Shown here piece after piece: positions 1-7,371 of a stretch of DNA of 7,976 nucleotides. Source of the DNA: Muribaculaceae bacterium (GTDB lineage Bacteria > Bacteroidota > Bacteroidia > Bacteroidales > Muribaculaceae); contig VSPG01000058.1 in assembly GCA_009775265.1 (NCBI GenBank), positions 1 through 7,976 on the forward strand. The letters run 5' to 3'. The notes beneath the pieces were generated by a model. The model searched no databases. It was not told where the DNA came from and worked only from the letters and a program-made list of their open reading frames with translations. Each line of letters begins with the position of its first letter. Positions within the stretch are counted from its first letter, which is position 1. The position numbers and the translations under genes are program-made.

Positions 1-2300
1 CGACCTTGACAGGCCGCCCAATACTCTATGTCTTTTGCTTGGCTGAAAAAAATAAAATTCTTATCCCGAACTCACGTGAATATTCCTGTGTCACTGATGA
101 GCATGGTCTGTATCATCTGAAAACGCCATCCGGCAAGTATACCATTGTATTTTCTTCTGTCGGATTCGAGAAGACGGAGCGTAGTGTGGAAATTACGGAA
201 GGCGGCAATATCAGGCTGAACGTAAAACTGGAGTCGGCCACTCAGTTGGCGGAAGTGGTAGTGGTGGGCAACAAGGTGGAAAAAGTCAGAAATTCGGCAT
301 ATAACGCTGTGGCCGTGAATACGCTGGACTTGGCAAATACAACCAAGACACTCGGCGATGCTCTCGGTAAGGTTCCGGGTATGAAAATACGTGAAAGTGG
401 AGGCGTCGGTTCCGACATGGCTGTGACTATGGATGGTTTCAGCGGAAAACACATAAAGATTTTTGTTGACGGTGTTCCGCAGGAGGGTGCCGGAAGTTCT
501 TTCGGCCTTAACAATATCCCGGTTAATTTTGCCGAACGCATAGAGGTTTATCGCGGCGTGGTTCCAGTAGGTTTCGGTTCGGATGCTATAGGCGGCATAA
601 TCAACATTGTCACACCTAAACGAAGAAGGCAATGGTTTGTAGACGCTTCATACTCTTACGGATCGTTCAATACCCATAAGTCATACATCAATGCAGGGCA
701 GACTCTGCGAAACGGCCTCAAGTGGGAGTTGAATGCTTTTCAAAACTATTCCGATAACGACTATTGGATTGATACGCCGGTGGAAGATTTTGAAACCGGT
801 GCTATCAACCGTAAAAAGAAAGAGCATGTGCGGAGGTTCAATGACACATACCATAATGAAGCGGTAGTGGCACGATTCGGGGTTGTGGACAAGCCATGGG
901 CCGACCGCCTGCTGGTAGGTTTCACGTACTCGCGCATGTATAAGGAAGTACAGACAGGCGTACGTCAGGAAATCGTGTACGGTCAAAAGCATCGCCACGG
1001 ACATAACCTGATGCCTTCTGTCGAGTTTCGCAAGCGTAATCTGTTCGTGAATGGTCTCGACATTTCCCTAAACGCCAATTACAACAAGAATGCGACGGTG
1101 AATGTGGATACGGCATCGGTGAAATACAATTGGAGAGGAGAAACCGAACGGTTGAATTCGCCGGGAGAACAATCTTATCAAAATTCCAAAGCAGACAACA
1201 ACAACTGGTCGGCGGCTTTCACATCCAACTACCGCCTGGGACACAAGCATGTATTCACACTGAACGATGTGTTCAATTCTTTCAACAGGTCTAACGAGAG
1301 CCTGCTGACAACTCCGCCTACAAGAGATGCTATACCGAAAATCACAAGCAAGAATATCATAGGGCTGTCATACCGTTTCATTCCTGACTCCAGGTTTAAT
1401 TTTTCGGTTTTCGGCAAGCAGTACCACCAATACGTAGCAGGCCCTATGGCGACATCGTCGGCACAGGATTCCTACGAACGCACTTCGCGGTCGGTGGATT
1501 ACTGGGGTTATGGAGCTGCCGGAACTTTCTTCATGCCTTTAGGGCTGCAATTGAAAGCATCCTACGAAAAAGCCTTGCGTATGCCTACTATTGAGGAAAT
1601 GTTCGGCGACGAGGATCTTGAGACGGGCGACATTGCGTTGAAGCCTGAATCAAGCCATAACGTGAATCTGAATCTCAGCTACGACGCCACATTCGGAAAT
1701 AGCATGGTCTATGTGGAAGCCGGTCTGATATTCCGCGACACACACGACTATATACAACGTAATATAATGTCGCTGAGCGGAGGAAAATTCGCCGCATCCT
1801 ATATCAATTATGGAAAGGTAAGAACCGACGGTATCAGCGTGTCGGCAAGATACAATTTTTCGAAATGGTTGAGCGTGGGCGGAAATTTCACGCAGATGAA
1901 TATCCGCGACAATATGCGTACGGCAGTGAACAGCACGGCAGCCAACGTATCATACAAGGAGCGTATGCCCAACCAACCATATATGTTCGCCGACACGGAT
2001 GTGAATTTCTATTGGGCGGGACTCGGACGCAAGGACAACATTCTCACGCTGACCTACGACAACCAGTACACACACAGTTTCTGCTATTACTCATCCAATC
2101 TCGGAAGCAACAGCGATGACTACATGGTGCCAGACCAGTTTGCCCACAATGTCACATTAAGCTATGGAATCAATCAGGGTCGATACAACATATCGTTTGA
2201 GTGCCGTAACCTTACCGATGCAAGGATTTACGACAATTTCAGCCTTCAGAAACCAGGACGGGCCTTTTACGGGAAAGTGCGTGTTTATTTCGGAAACTAA
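1..2300 (+). CDS. xusA: TonB-dependent outer-membrane receptor, XusA-like (5' partial)
   Basis: Outer-membrane active transporter, probably for ferric siderophores, driven by TonB/ExbBD. The reading frame is open to the left edge, so the signal peptide and the start of the first domain lie outside; TTG at 6 is only the first possible start in view. Counting from there, residues 1-80 are the end of a carboxypeptidase-regulatory-like domain (CVTDEHG near 28-34, then a VGFE turn), a TonB-box-like EVVVVG is at 83-88, the plug spans about 98-203 (VPGMKIRE, DGVPQEG, ERIEVYRG, GGIINIVT), and a 22-strand-type barrel fills 210-764. The C-terminus (NLTDARIYDNF, ending KVRVYFGN) is a normal barrel end. 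It is followed after 27 nt by a DUF4374 lipoprotein and then a PepSY membrane protein, the order of xusABC of B. thetaiotaomicron. The family call is firm. The xusA name rests on gene context and on plug and barrel type; another iron or heme receptor is the main alternative. Confidence 0.93.
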   Translation, partial: TLTGRPILYVFCLAEKNKILIPNSREYSCVTDEHGLYHLKTPSGKYTIVFSSVGFEKTERSVEITEGGNIRLNVKLESATQLAEVVVVGNKVEKVRNSAYNAVAVNTLDLANTTKTLGDALGKVPGMKIRESGGVGSDMAVTMDGFSGKHIKIFVDGVPQEGAGSSFGLNNIPVNFAERIEVYRGVVPVGFGSDAIGGIINIVTPKRRRQWFVDASYSYGSFNTHKSYINAGQTLRNGLKWELNAFQNYSDNDYWIDTPVEDFETGAINRKKKEHVRRFNDTYHNEAVVARFGVVDKPWADRLLVGFTYSRMYKEVQTGVRQEIVYGQKHRHGHNLMPSVEFRKRNLFVNGLDISLNANYNKNATVNVDTASVKYNWRGETERLNSPGEQSYQNSKADNNNWSAAFTSNYRLGHKHVFTLNDVFNSFNRSNESLLTTPPTRDAIPKITSKNIIGLSYRFIPDSRFNFSVFGKQYHQYVAGPMATSSAQDSYERTSRSVDYWGYGAAGTFFMPLGLQLKASYEKALRMPTIEEMFGDEDLETGDIALKPESSHNVNLNLSYDATFGNSMVYVEAGLIFRDTHDYIQRNIMSLSGGKFAASYINYGKVRTDGISVSARYNFSKWLSVGGNFTQMNIRDNMRTAVNSTAANVSYKERMPNQPYMFADTDVNFYWAGLGRKDNILTLTYDNQYTHSFCYYSSNLGSNSDDYMVPDQFAHNVTLSYGINQGRYNISFECRNLTDARIYDNFSLQKPGRAFYGKVRVYFGN

Positions 2301-2327
2301 TCATAATAATCAAATAATAATCATGAT

Positions 2328-3737
2328 ATGAAAAAACATCTTTTTTTGCGTGCCGTGTGTGCGCTTGTTGTGCCTGCCGCCATGTCGGCCGGATGCTCCG
2401 ACAATAACGAACCCTACGGCGGAAACGAACCGGATAATGAAAAGGCAGACGGAAAATATGTCATAGCCGCGTCTGTGACAGACTCCAAGGGGACAACCAA
2501 CATATTGCTTACCGCCGAATCGCTTGACGAAGGACAGGTTTCTTTAGGCGGCAACACCGGGCTGCTCAACGACGGGGCAAGCCAATGGGTGTTCCATCCT
2601 GACAATTATCTTTATGCCCTCACATATAACCAGGGGAATGCGGGTACGACAAGGAGCTATCGCTTAAATCAGGATGGCACAATAGCTCCGCGCGACATGG
2701 AGTATAAGATAAGCCGTTTTACTTCCTATGGCATATATGACAACAAAATAATCTCGACCTCGACCGGCAACGGCGCGTCTTCTCAAGCCGATGGCAACGG
2801 CTATCTGCCCAAGACTCTGCTTGTTTCGTATCTTGATGTCGAAGCCGAATCGTCGAGGCAGAACGACACGTCGGCCGGTACGTATTCCGTTGAGAATTAT
2901 TTCGGCAACGGCGAGTATGTAACTCTTGCCGGAATAGAGAAAAGAGGAAGTCAGATATTTTCCGGTGCCATACCCATGGGTCTTAGCCAATATGGCGCGG
3001 CGTTTGAAAACGGCAAATGGATTCGTCCCGGCTACGAAGACCTTGTAAAGACTGCCGATGGAGGCAGTAACAGCAGCAGCTACAAAAAAGGAGAGCTTCA
3101 GTGGACGCAATATCCTGACGAGTGCCGGGTGGCTATTTTCAATGATGAAACTATGACTGACCCGACATTTGCCAAGACCGACAGGATAAGTTACCCTTGC
3201 GGACGTTTCAAATCGCAATATTATCAGACGATATGGGCTGCCGGAAATGGAGACATCTATGTGTTTTCACCTTCCTATGCCAAAACAATGACAGATCCCC
3301 GGCAAAAAACGACTTTACCCGCAGGTGTGTGCAGAATCCCTGCGGGAACGTCGGACTTCGACTCGTACTATTGTAACATCGAGGAATTGTCGGCCGGTCG
3401 ATCTTTTATGCGCTGTTGGCCAGCCGGAGGCAATTGTTTTCTTATGCTCATGTATGACCGCCCCCTCACCGAGAAAGGTTTCGCCGCCACTGATCTTGCC
3501 GTATTTGATGCAGATGCAAAGAAATTGACATTCGTGAACGGTCTTCCTGCAAACATATCGTCGATAGGTAAGACGGTGTACGCAAAAAACGGCAGTGTGT
3601 ACGTGTCTGTCAATGTGACCGACGGCAGCCCGGCAATATATAGGATAAATGCTGCGACGGCCCAGGCTACAAAAGGGCTGACGGTGGACAAGGCTACCGA
3701 CATAGCCGGATTCGGATATATGAAACATGTTCAATGA
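2328..3737 (+). CDS. xusB: DUF4374-type surface lipoprotein, XusB-like siderophore-binding protein
   Basis: Predicted 469-aa lipoprotein. The first 22 residues form a lipoprotein signal peptide: a basic MKKH start, a hydrophobic core, and the lipobox SAGC with the lipidated Cys at 23. The next residues (SDNNEP) are polar and acidic, resembling the Bacteroidetes signal that sends lipoproteins to the cell surface. The rest has repeated Gly/Asn/Asp-rich turns and YxY/WxF segments (for example HPDNYLYALTY, GNGDIYVFSPSY, KNGSVYVSVNV), as expected for a seven-bladed beta-propeller. XusB of B. thetaiotaomicron is a surface lipoprotein that binds ferric enterobactin and works with XusA; function here is inferred from architecture and from the place between receptor and PepSY genes. 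ATG at 2328 is the only start giving the complete signal peptide. The leader is AT-rich with no Shine-Dalgarno. The stop overlaps the region just before the next gene, so the three genes are very likely co-transcribed. Confidence 0.88.
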   Translation: MKKHLFLRAVCALVVPAAMSAGCSDNNEPYGGNEPDNEKADGKYVIAASVTDSKGTTNILLTAESLDEGQVSLGGNTGLLNDGASQWVFHPDNYLYALTYNQGNAGTTRSYRLNQDGTIAPRDMEYKISRFTSYGIYDNKIISTSTGNGASSQADGNGYLPKTLLVSYLDVEAESSRQNDTSAGTYSVENYFGNGEYVTLAGIEKRGSQIFSGAIPMGLSQYGAAFENGKWIRPGYEDLVKTADGGSNSSSYKKGELQWTQYPDECRVAIFNDETMTDPTFAKTDRISYPCGRFKSQYYQTIWAAGNGDIYVFSPSYAKTMTDPRQKTTLPAGVCRIPAGTSDFDSYYCNIEELSAGRSFMRCWPAGGNCFLMLMYDRPLTEKGFAATDLAVFDADAKKLTFVNGLPANISSIGKTVYAKNGSVYVSVNVTDGSPAIYRINAATAQATKGLTVDKATDIAGFGYMKHVQ

Positions 3738-3744
3738 CGGGGGA

Positions 3745-4902
3745 ATGAAAATATTTCGCAAAATCCATCTGTGGTTCTCTGTTCCGTTCGGCTTAATAAT
3801 CACGCTGGTTTGTTTTTCCGGAGCTATGCTCGTGTTTGAGCCGGAGCTAACGAGATGCATTAAAAGCGAGATGTATTATGTGTCCGCTTCGGAAGGAGAA
3901 CCTGTTGATATGAAGATACTTATGGAAACCGTAAAGGCTTCGTTGCCTGATTCGGTTTCCATAACCGGTGTCACTGTTTTCAGAGACAAAGAGCGGACCT
4001 ATCAGGTAAATCTTTCAAAACCACGTCGGGCTTCTCTCTTTATAGATCAGTATTCCGGCGAAATCAAAGGCAGATATGAGCGTATTCCTTTTTTCGCCAC
4101 GATGTTCCGTCTTCACAGATGGTTGCTGGATCCGCCTGCCGATGGTGTAAAAGCCGGCAAACTGGCCGTAGGCATTTCCACTTTGTTTTTTGTGATAGCG
4201 TTGTTTACGGGCGTCGTGATATGGTGGCCGCGCGCAAGGAAAAATTTACCACGCAGCTTGTCGGTTTCGCTAAAAGACGGCTGGAAGGGTCTTTGGAAAA
4301 GCCTCCATGTGGCCGGAGGCATGTATGCGCTGCTATTGCTGCTTGCAATGTCGCTCACAGGGCTTACGTGGTCGTTCGAATGGTATCGGATGGCGTTCTA
4401 TAAAGCATGTGGGGTGGAATATACTTCGCGCAGAAACGACACTTCGGGACGAAGCGCGCGTAGGAATGAACCGCGCGAAGGCATGCCACGCGGCTCTGCT
4501 GAAATGCGTGGGGAACGTGGCGGAGGAAACGGGAACAGTCCGGAATTCGACCGATGGCAGCAGGTATATGACGAATTAAAGGCTGATAGAGCTGGGGCGA
4601 TACAGATAACAATAGCACCGGGAAGCGCCACCGTAAAAACTGCTTCTTCCGGCAATGTCCGGGCGTCGGACCGTTATGAGTTCGACCATAGGACGGGGGA
4701 TATAACTTCACTTGTCAGATACGACGACTCCACTGGGTCTGAAAGGTTGCGTGGATGGATATATTCCATTCACACGGGAAGTCTCGGAGGTGTATTCACG
4801 CGGATATTATGGTTTCTCAGCGCTCTGCTCGGTGCAAGTCTGCCGCTTACAGGCTATTATATATGGATCAGGCGTCTCCGTAAAAACAAGAATAGAGTTT
4901 GA
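3745..4902 (+). CDS. xusC: PepSY-associated inner-membrane protein, XusC-like
   Basis: Inner-membrane protein of the PepSY-TM family (related to FecR-independent iron reductases such as PiuB/FpvG), 385 aa from ATG 3745. I prefer this start because MKIFRKIHLWFSVPFG is the usual N-terminus of the family; an in-frame ATG at 3727 would add six residues (MFNDGG) and overlap the lipoprotein gene by 11 nt. Four membrane helices are visible at about 13-31, 141-162, 187-210 and 353-375, with a periplasmic PepSY-like domain between 1 and 2 and a second one between 3 and 4. Histidines near the helix ends (KIHLW at 8, LHRW at 124, LHVAGG at 188, SIHTG at 343) are typical and could ligate heme. The likely role is reduction or release of siderophore iron after XusA import, which is inference. 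A stretch at about 229-263 in the second periplasmic loop is unusually rich in Arg and Gly. The protein ends at a basic tail (RRLRKNKNRV). Confidence 0.9.
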   Translation: MKIFRKIHLWFSVPFGLIITLVCFSGAMLVFEPELTRCIKSEMYYVSASEGEPVDMKILMETVKASLPDSVSITGVTVFRDKERTYQVNLSKPRRASLFIDQYSGEIKGRYERIPFFATMFRLHRWLLDPPADGVKAGKLAVGISTLFFVIALFTGVVIWWPRARKNLPRSLSVSLKDGWKGLWKSLHVAGGMYALLLLLAMSLTGLTWSFEWYRMAFYKACGVEYTSRRNDTSGRSARRNEPREGMPRGSAEMRGERGGGNGNSPEFDRWQQVYDELKADRAGAIQITIAPGSATVKTASSGNVRASDRYEFDHRTGDITSLVRYDDSTGSERLRGWIYSIHTGSLGGVFTRILWFLSALLGASLPLTGYYIWIRRLRKNKNRV

Positions 4903-4944
4903 ATAGAACAGGACAACGTGACTGTGCGGTAATTACGTAGTGTG

Positions 4945-4988
4945 AAGTGCCCCCTGAAAAGTTTTGTATCTAACTTTTGGGGGCACTT
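4945..4988 (+). terminator. Strong hairpin between convergent operons, terminator-like
   Basis: Perfect 10-bp arms AAGTGCCCCC (4945-4954) and GGGGGCACTT (4979-4988) enclose a second 6-bp stem, AAAAGT (4957-4962) with ACTTTT (4973-4978), a 2-nt bulge and a 10-nt loop. It begins 42 nt after the xusC stop and is followed on the plus strand by TCTACATTT, a weak U-tract, so it can end the xus transcript. For the minus-strand operon it lies 79 nt past the last stop, but no U-tract follows there. The GTGCCCCC/AAAAGTT arms also resemble insertion-sequence ends seen in Bacteroidetes, so it could be an IS remnant acting as a terminator. Confidence 0.6.
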
Positions 4989-5020
4989 TCTACATTTCGG
5001 GGACGGCTCGTTTTTCAATA

Positions 5021-5051
5021 CAATACGTTCTAAACGTGTTGCCGTGCACGG
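5021..5051. repeat. Two adjacent short palindromes past the ABC operon's 3' end
   Basis: CAATACGTT-CTA-AACGTGTTG (5021-5041) is an interrupted palindrome with 9-nt arms and one T:G mismatch; the perfect core is ACGTT-CTA-AACGT. It runs directly into the 10-bp palindrome CCGTGCACGG (5042-5051). They lie 17-47 nt downstream of the stop of the 33-aa gene on the minus strand. No U-tract follows on either strand, so a standard intrinsic terminator is not supported; they could help end or stabilise the minus transcript, or bind a protein. Confidence 0.3.
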
Positions 5052-5067
5052 TTCGGATAGCAGGGTG

Positions 5068-5169
5068 TTACGCCTGTATGACGAGGGAGTATATCCAGTA
5101 GACAATGGCTAATGTGGCCACGAGGCCTATGGCAAGGGCTATCAGTATGGCTTTTGTGGTGCGTTTCAT
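5068..5169 (-). CDS. Small single-helix membrane protein (33 aa), last gene of the ABC operon
   Basis: A 33-codon ORF with an ATG at 5169 that overlaps the stop of the GntR gene as ATGA, and a TAA stop at 5068-5070. It reads as a basic N-terminus (MKRTTKA), an unbroken hydrophobic stretch of about 24 residues (ILIALAIG through IVYWIYS) and a short tail ending LVIQA. This is the classic layout of a single-pass membrane peptide with the basic end in the cytoplasm. The clean hydrophobic helix, the stop/start overlap and the operon position make chance unlikely. Function is unknown. A subunit or modulator of the ABC transporter in the same operon is the simplest guess; an independent small stress or toxin-like peptide is possible but less likely. 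It is too short for most gene finders and I do not recognise a family. Confidence 0.65.
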   Translation of the reverse strand: MKRTTKAILIALAIGLVATLAIVYWIYSLVIQA

Positions 5170-5549
5170 TTCTGTGTGGTTTTGTCGAGGTAAGCGTTGT
5201 ACATGTCGTTTAGTTCAGCCGTAGAGATGTCGAGCAGGTGCAGCTGCTTGAATATGCGGTCGATGGCGCCGCTGTCGATGAAGTCGCGTCGGCGTGTCCG
5301 TGTGATGACGGACGCTGCTTCGGCCGATACGAAATAGCCGAGTCCGCGTTTGTTGTATATCACGCCGAGAGAGGAGAGGTGCTCGTAGGCGCGCATTACC
5401 GTGTTGACATTTACCATCACGGTGGCTGCATAGTCGCGTACGGACGGGATTCGTTCGTCGGGAGGCAGCACGCCTTGCAGCACGCGGTCGGCTATGTCGT
5501 CGGCAATCTGTAGGTAGATGGCGCGGTTGCTGTCGTTGAAATCTATCAT
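5166..5549 (-). CDS. GntR-family transcriptional regulator, YtrA subfamily
   Basis: DNA-binding repressor of 127 aa, the short length typical of the YtrA subfamily, which lacks the large effector domain of other GntR proteins. Residues about 8-76 form the winged helix: YLQIADDIADRVLQG (helix 1), the recognition region SVRDYAATVMVNVNTVMRAYEHL, and the wing YNKRGLGYFV. The remaining 50 residues (RDFIDSGAIDRIFKQLHLLDISTAELNDMY) are helical and suit dimerisation. YtrA-type regulators are usually encoded with an ABC exporter and repress that operon; here the gene is downstream of permease and ATPase rather than first. It starts 10 nt after the permease stop and its TGA overlaps the ATG of the 33-aa membrane gene. 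The likely target is the palindrome at 7355-7370 in the operon's own promoter, and perhaps the related site at 7827-7838. The inducer is unknown; in Gram-positive relatives cell-wall antibiotics induce such operons. Confidence 0.93.
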   Translation of the reverse strand: MIDFNDSNRAIYLQIADDIADRVLQGVLPPDERIPSVRDYAATVMVNVNTVMRAYEHLSSLGVIYNKRGLGYFVSAEAASVITRTRRRDFIDSGAIDRIFKQLHLLDISTAELNDMYNAYLDKTTQK

Positions 5550-5559
5550 TTGGCTGGGA

Positions 5560-6369
5560 TTACATCCGTTGGATTATTTCGTCTTCACGCATGCGGAAAT
5601 ATGCCACTATGTAGCAGAACAGGGCGGATACGATGGATGCGATGGTGACGGTGTTTATGAATATGTCGGCAATGGCTTGAAAATCAACTACAAGTACATC
5701 TACTGTGCGGCCATGGAAAAGTGTGGAGGAGACATATTCTGCTGCAAATCCGTATATGAATTGGACAACGGCCATGGCGCCCAATGTTTTTATGAAGGAG
5801 TTTTTAGGCCATATGGTGCTTCCGAGCACATATGCGGCTTGTGAACTTGCGAGGCTGAACCAACTTAAAATAATGTTGTGTCTTTCGAATATCATGTTGC
5901 CTGCGTCCAGGATGCTTACGTGCTTGGTGGTGGACACATTGAAGTAGCTGTCGAGAACGAACACGCGTACCCAGTCGGCGATTTCCCAGCATGCGGCGTA
6001 CACGAGCGGCACGGCCACTACACAAAATATGAGACGTGAACAGAATTTTTCAAGAGTGGATGCCGGATTCATCAGTTCGTTGAGTCGTCCGCCGGCGGTG
6101 GCATAGCCGCTGTGGAATTGCGATGCACCGAGGCATGCGAACAGCGAGAGCATGAACCAGCACGTGTATTTGATCACGGGGTAGCTGTCTTCGTAGAAGC
6201 CGTTGGCTGCTACGAAGAGCCATGCGGCGAACAGTTCGACCATTAAAAGCACGCCGAACATGGCAAGGATGCGTATGGCCCATGAGTTGCGTTCGAGGCG
6301 CCAGTCTCGGCGCATCACGGCAAGGAATCGCTTGCCGTCGAATATCTGAGAGGAAGCCGGAGTGTTCAT
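5560..6369 (-). CDS. ABC transporter permease, six-helix membrane protein
   Basis: Integral membrane protein of 269 aa, the likely permease of the ATPase encoded just upstream. I chose ATG 6369 (MNTPASSQIFDGKRF), which overlaps the ATPase stop as ATGA; a longer frame to 6429 would add 20 residues of ATPase-overlapping sequence with no membrane character. After a charged amphipathic N-terminus (RFLAVMRRDWRLERNSW) six hydrophobic helices are visible at about 32-54, 66-83, 111-131, 167-186, 193-213 and 236-258. The segment NPASTLEKFCSRL (101-113) between helices 2 and 3 is common in Bacteroidetes permeases of this type. No substrate-binding protein is encoded nearby, so an exporter is more likely than an importer. 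The substrate is unknown; by analogy with YtrA-controlled systems it might concern antimicrobial peptides or cell-envelope stress, which is inference. Confidence 0.85.
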   Translation of the reverse strand: MNTPASSQIFDGKRFLAVMRRDWRLERNSWAIRILAMFGVLLMVELFAAWLFVAANGFYEDSYPVIKYTCWFMLSLFACLGASQFHSGYATAGGRLNELMNPASTLEKFCSRLIFCVVAVPLVYAACWEIADWVRVFVLDSYFNVSTTKHVSILDAGNMIFERHNIILSWFSLASSQAAYVLGSTIWPKNSFIKTLGAMAVVQFIYGFAAEYVSSTLFHGRTVDVLVVDFQAIADIFINTVTIASIVSALFCYIVAYFRMREDEIIQRM

Positions 6370-7214
6370 TGTTTGTTGAATATTTCGGCAAGTTCGTCGG
6401 GGCGTGTGCTTGCCAGTTCGAAAAGACATTCAAGGTTTATCTCGGTGTCGAAACTGCCGTCGTTGGGCAGTACGGCGCTTATGCCGCCTACGGACGGCTG
6501 GGCGTAGAGGGCGCGTGCGGCCACTTCGGCGTCGGAGGTGTGGACGAAGGCGAGGCGCCGGCCTATTTCGGCCGTGGAGGCGTTGAGCAGCACGCGTTCG
6601 CTGTCGATGATGAGCACGTTGTCGAGCAGTGTCTCGATGTCGCGCACCTGGTGGGTGGATATGATTATGGTTCGGTTTTCGTTAACGCTTGAGGCGATGA
6701 AACGGCGGAAAGCCAATTTGCCGGGAATGTCGAGTCCGTTAGTAGGCTCGTCCATGAGTACGAGGGGCGTGTTGCAGGCCAGTGCGAAGCTCATGAACAC
6801 TTTTTTGCGCTGACCCATCGACAGATTGGTGAGTTTGTAGCGCATGCGGGGGTCTATTTCGAATGTCTCGAGGTGGCGGTGCAGGTCGTCGTGCGAGAAG
6901 TTGGGGTAGAACGGGGCATTTATTGCAACATAGTCACGGAGCGATATTTCGGGCAGAGTGAGTTCTTCCGGCACAATGAAAATCGAGGCGGTGGTGGAGG
7001 GGAGGCGCCGGCGGGTGTCTATGCCGTCGAATTCGATGCGGCCGGTATTCGGTGTGAGCAGGCCGGCTATAAGATAGAGCAATGTGCTTTTGCCTACTCC
7101 GTTGCGTCCCAACAGGCCGTAAACGCTCCCTTCGGGCAACTGAAGGGAAAGATTTCCTATCGTGGGATTGTGGCGTCCGGGATAGGTGAATGTCAGGTTG
7201 TCTATCGTTATCAT
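6366..7214 (-). CDS. ABC transporter ATP-binding protein, YtrB-like
   Basis: Cytoplasmic ATPase of 282 aa that would power the permease encoded next to it. All but one core motif is standard: Walker A GRNGVGKST at 36-44, signature LSMGQ at 131-135, Walker B LVLMDEPTNGLD at 151-162 with catalytic Glu 156, and the switch His in STHQ at 188. At the Q-loop the sequence is FIVPEELTLPE (79-89), so the usual Gln is replaced by Glu at 83. A tail of about 70 residues (211-282) follows the nucleotide-binding domain, without a recognisable motif. MITIDNLTFTYPG is a normal start, 7 nt after the candidate 32-aa ORF. The TGA stop overlaps the permease ATG. Architecture and neighbours (GntR/YtrA regulator, one permease) point to an export-type ABC-2-like system of the kind widespread in gut Bacteroidales. 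Function as an ATPase is firm; the substrate is not known. Confidence 0.95.
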   Translation of the reverse strand: MITIDNLTFTYPGRHNPTIGNLSLQLPEGSVYGLLGRNGVGKSTLLYLIAGLLTPNTGRIEFDGIDTRRRLPSTTASIFIVPEELTLPEISLRDYVAINAPFYPNFSHDDLHRHLETFEIDPRMRYKLTNLSMGQRKKVFMSFALACNTPLVLMDEPTNGLDIPGKLAFRRFIASSVNENRTIIISTHQVRDIETLLDNVLIIDSERVLLNASTAEIGRRLAFVHTSDAEVAARALYAQPSVGGISAVLPNDGSFDTEINLECLFELASTRPDELAEIFNKQ

Positions 7215-7221
7215 GTTGTGG

Positions 7222-7320
7222 TTAGATTAGGCAGATTAGAAGGAGAACACAGAGCAATGCGGTGACTGCTGGGAAGATGCCGGACGATGCGGCTGTGGTG
7301 GAGATTGCGGCAATGAGCAT
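7222..7320 (-). CDS. Candidate 32-aa hydrophobic peptide, first ORF of the ABC operon
   Basis: ATG at 7320 opens a 32-codon frame with TAA at 7222-7224, ending 7 nt before the ATPase start. The product begins MLIAAISTTAASSGIF and ends in a strongly hydrophobic run, TALLCVLLLICLI, with no charged residues at all. It lies about 40 nt downstream of the predicted transcription start, so it would be the first translated frame of the operon. An in-frame TAA lies eight codons upstream of the ATG, so no longer version exists. Either a small membrane peptide partner of the transporter or a leader peptide is possible. The absence of charge and of a clear ribosome site make it less secure than the 33-aa ORF at the other end of the operon; a chance ORF in the leader cannot be excluded. 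Confidence 0.42.
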   Translation of the reverse strand: MLIAAISTTAASSGIFPAVTALLCVLLLICLI

Positions 7321-7354
7321 AATGGAATGTTGTGTGATGGGTTAATAGTGTTAT

Positions 7355-7370
7355 AGTGTCGTATGACACT
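7355..7370. promoter_or_regulatory. Palindromic operator, probable GntR/YtrA site
   Basis: AGTGTC-GTAT-GACACT is a perfect 6+4+6 inverted repeat. It starts one base downstream of the -7 box of the minus-strand promoter and so covers the expected transcription start, ideal for repression. A further AGTGT lies at 7347-7351, giving AGTGT-N14-ACACT, which is close to the AGTGTA-N13-TACACT operator I recall for Bacillus subtilis YtrA. Autoregulation by the operon's GntR protein is the natural inference. Confidence 0.6.
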
Positions 7371-7371
7371 G

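Noticed and set aside
3727..3744. Upstream ATG for the PepSY gene (MFNDGG extension)
   Set aside because: Family members begin at MKxFRKIHLW, and the extension lies inside the lipoprotein reading frame's end; ATG 3745 is preferred.
6370..6429. 20-residue N-terminal extension of the permease
   Set aside because: Lies wholly within the ATPase gene and lacks membrane character; the ATGA overlap at 6366-6369 gives a natural start.
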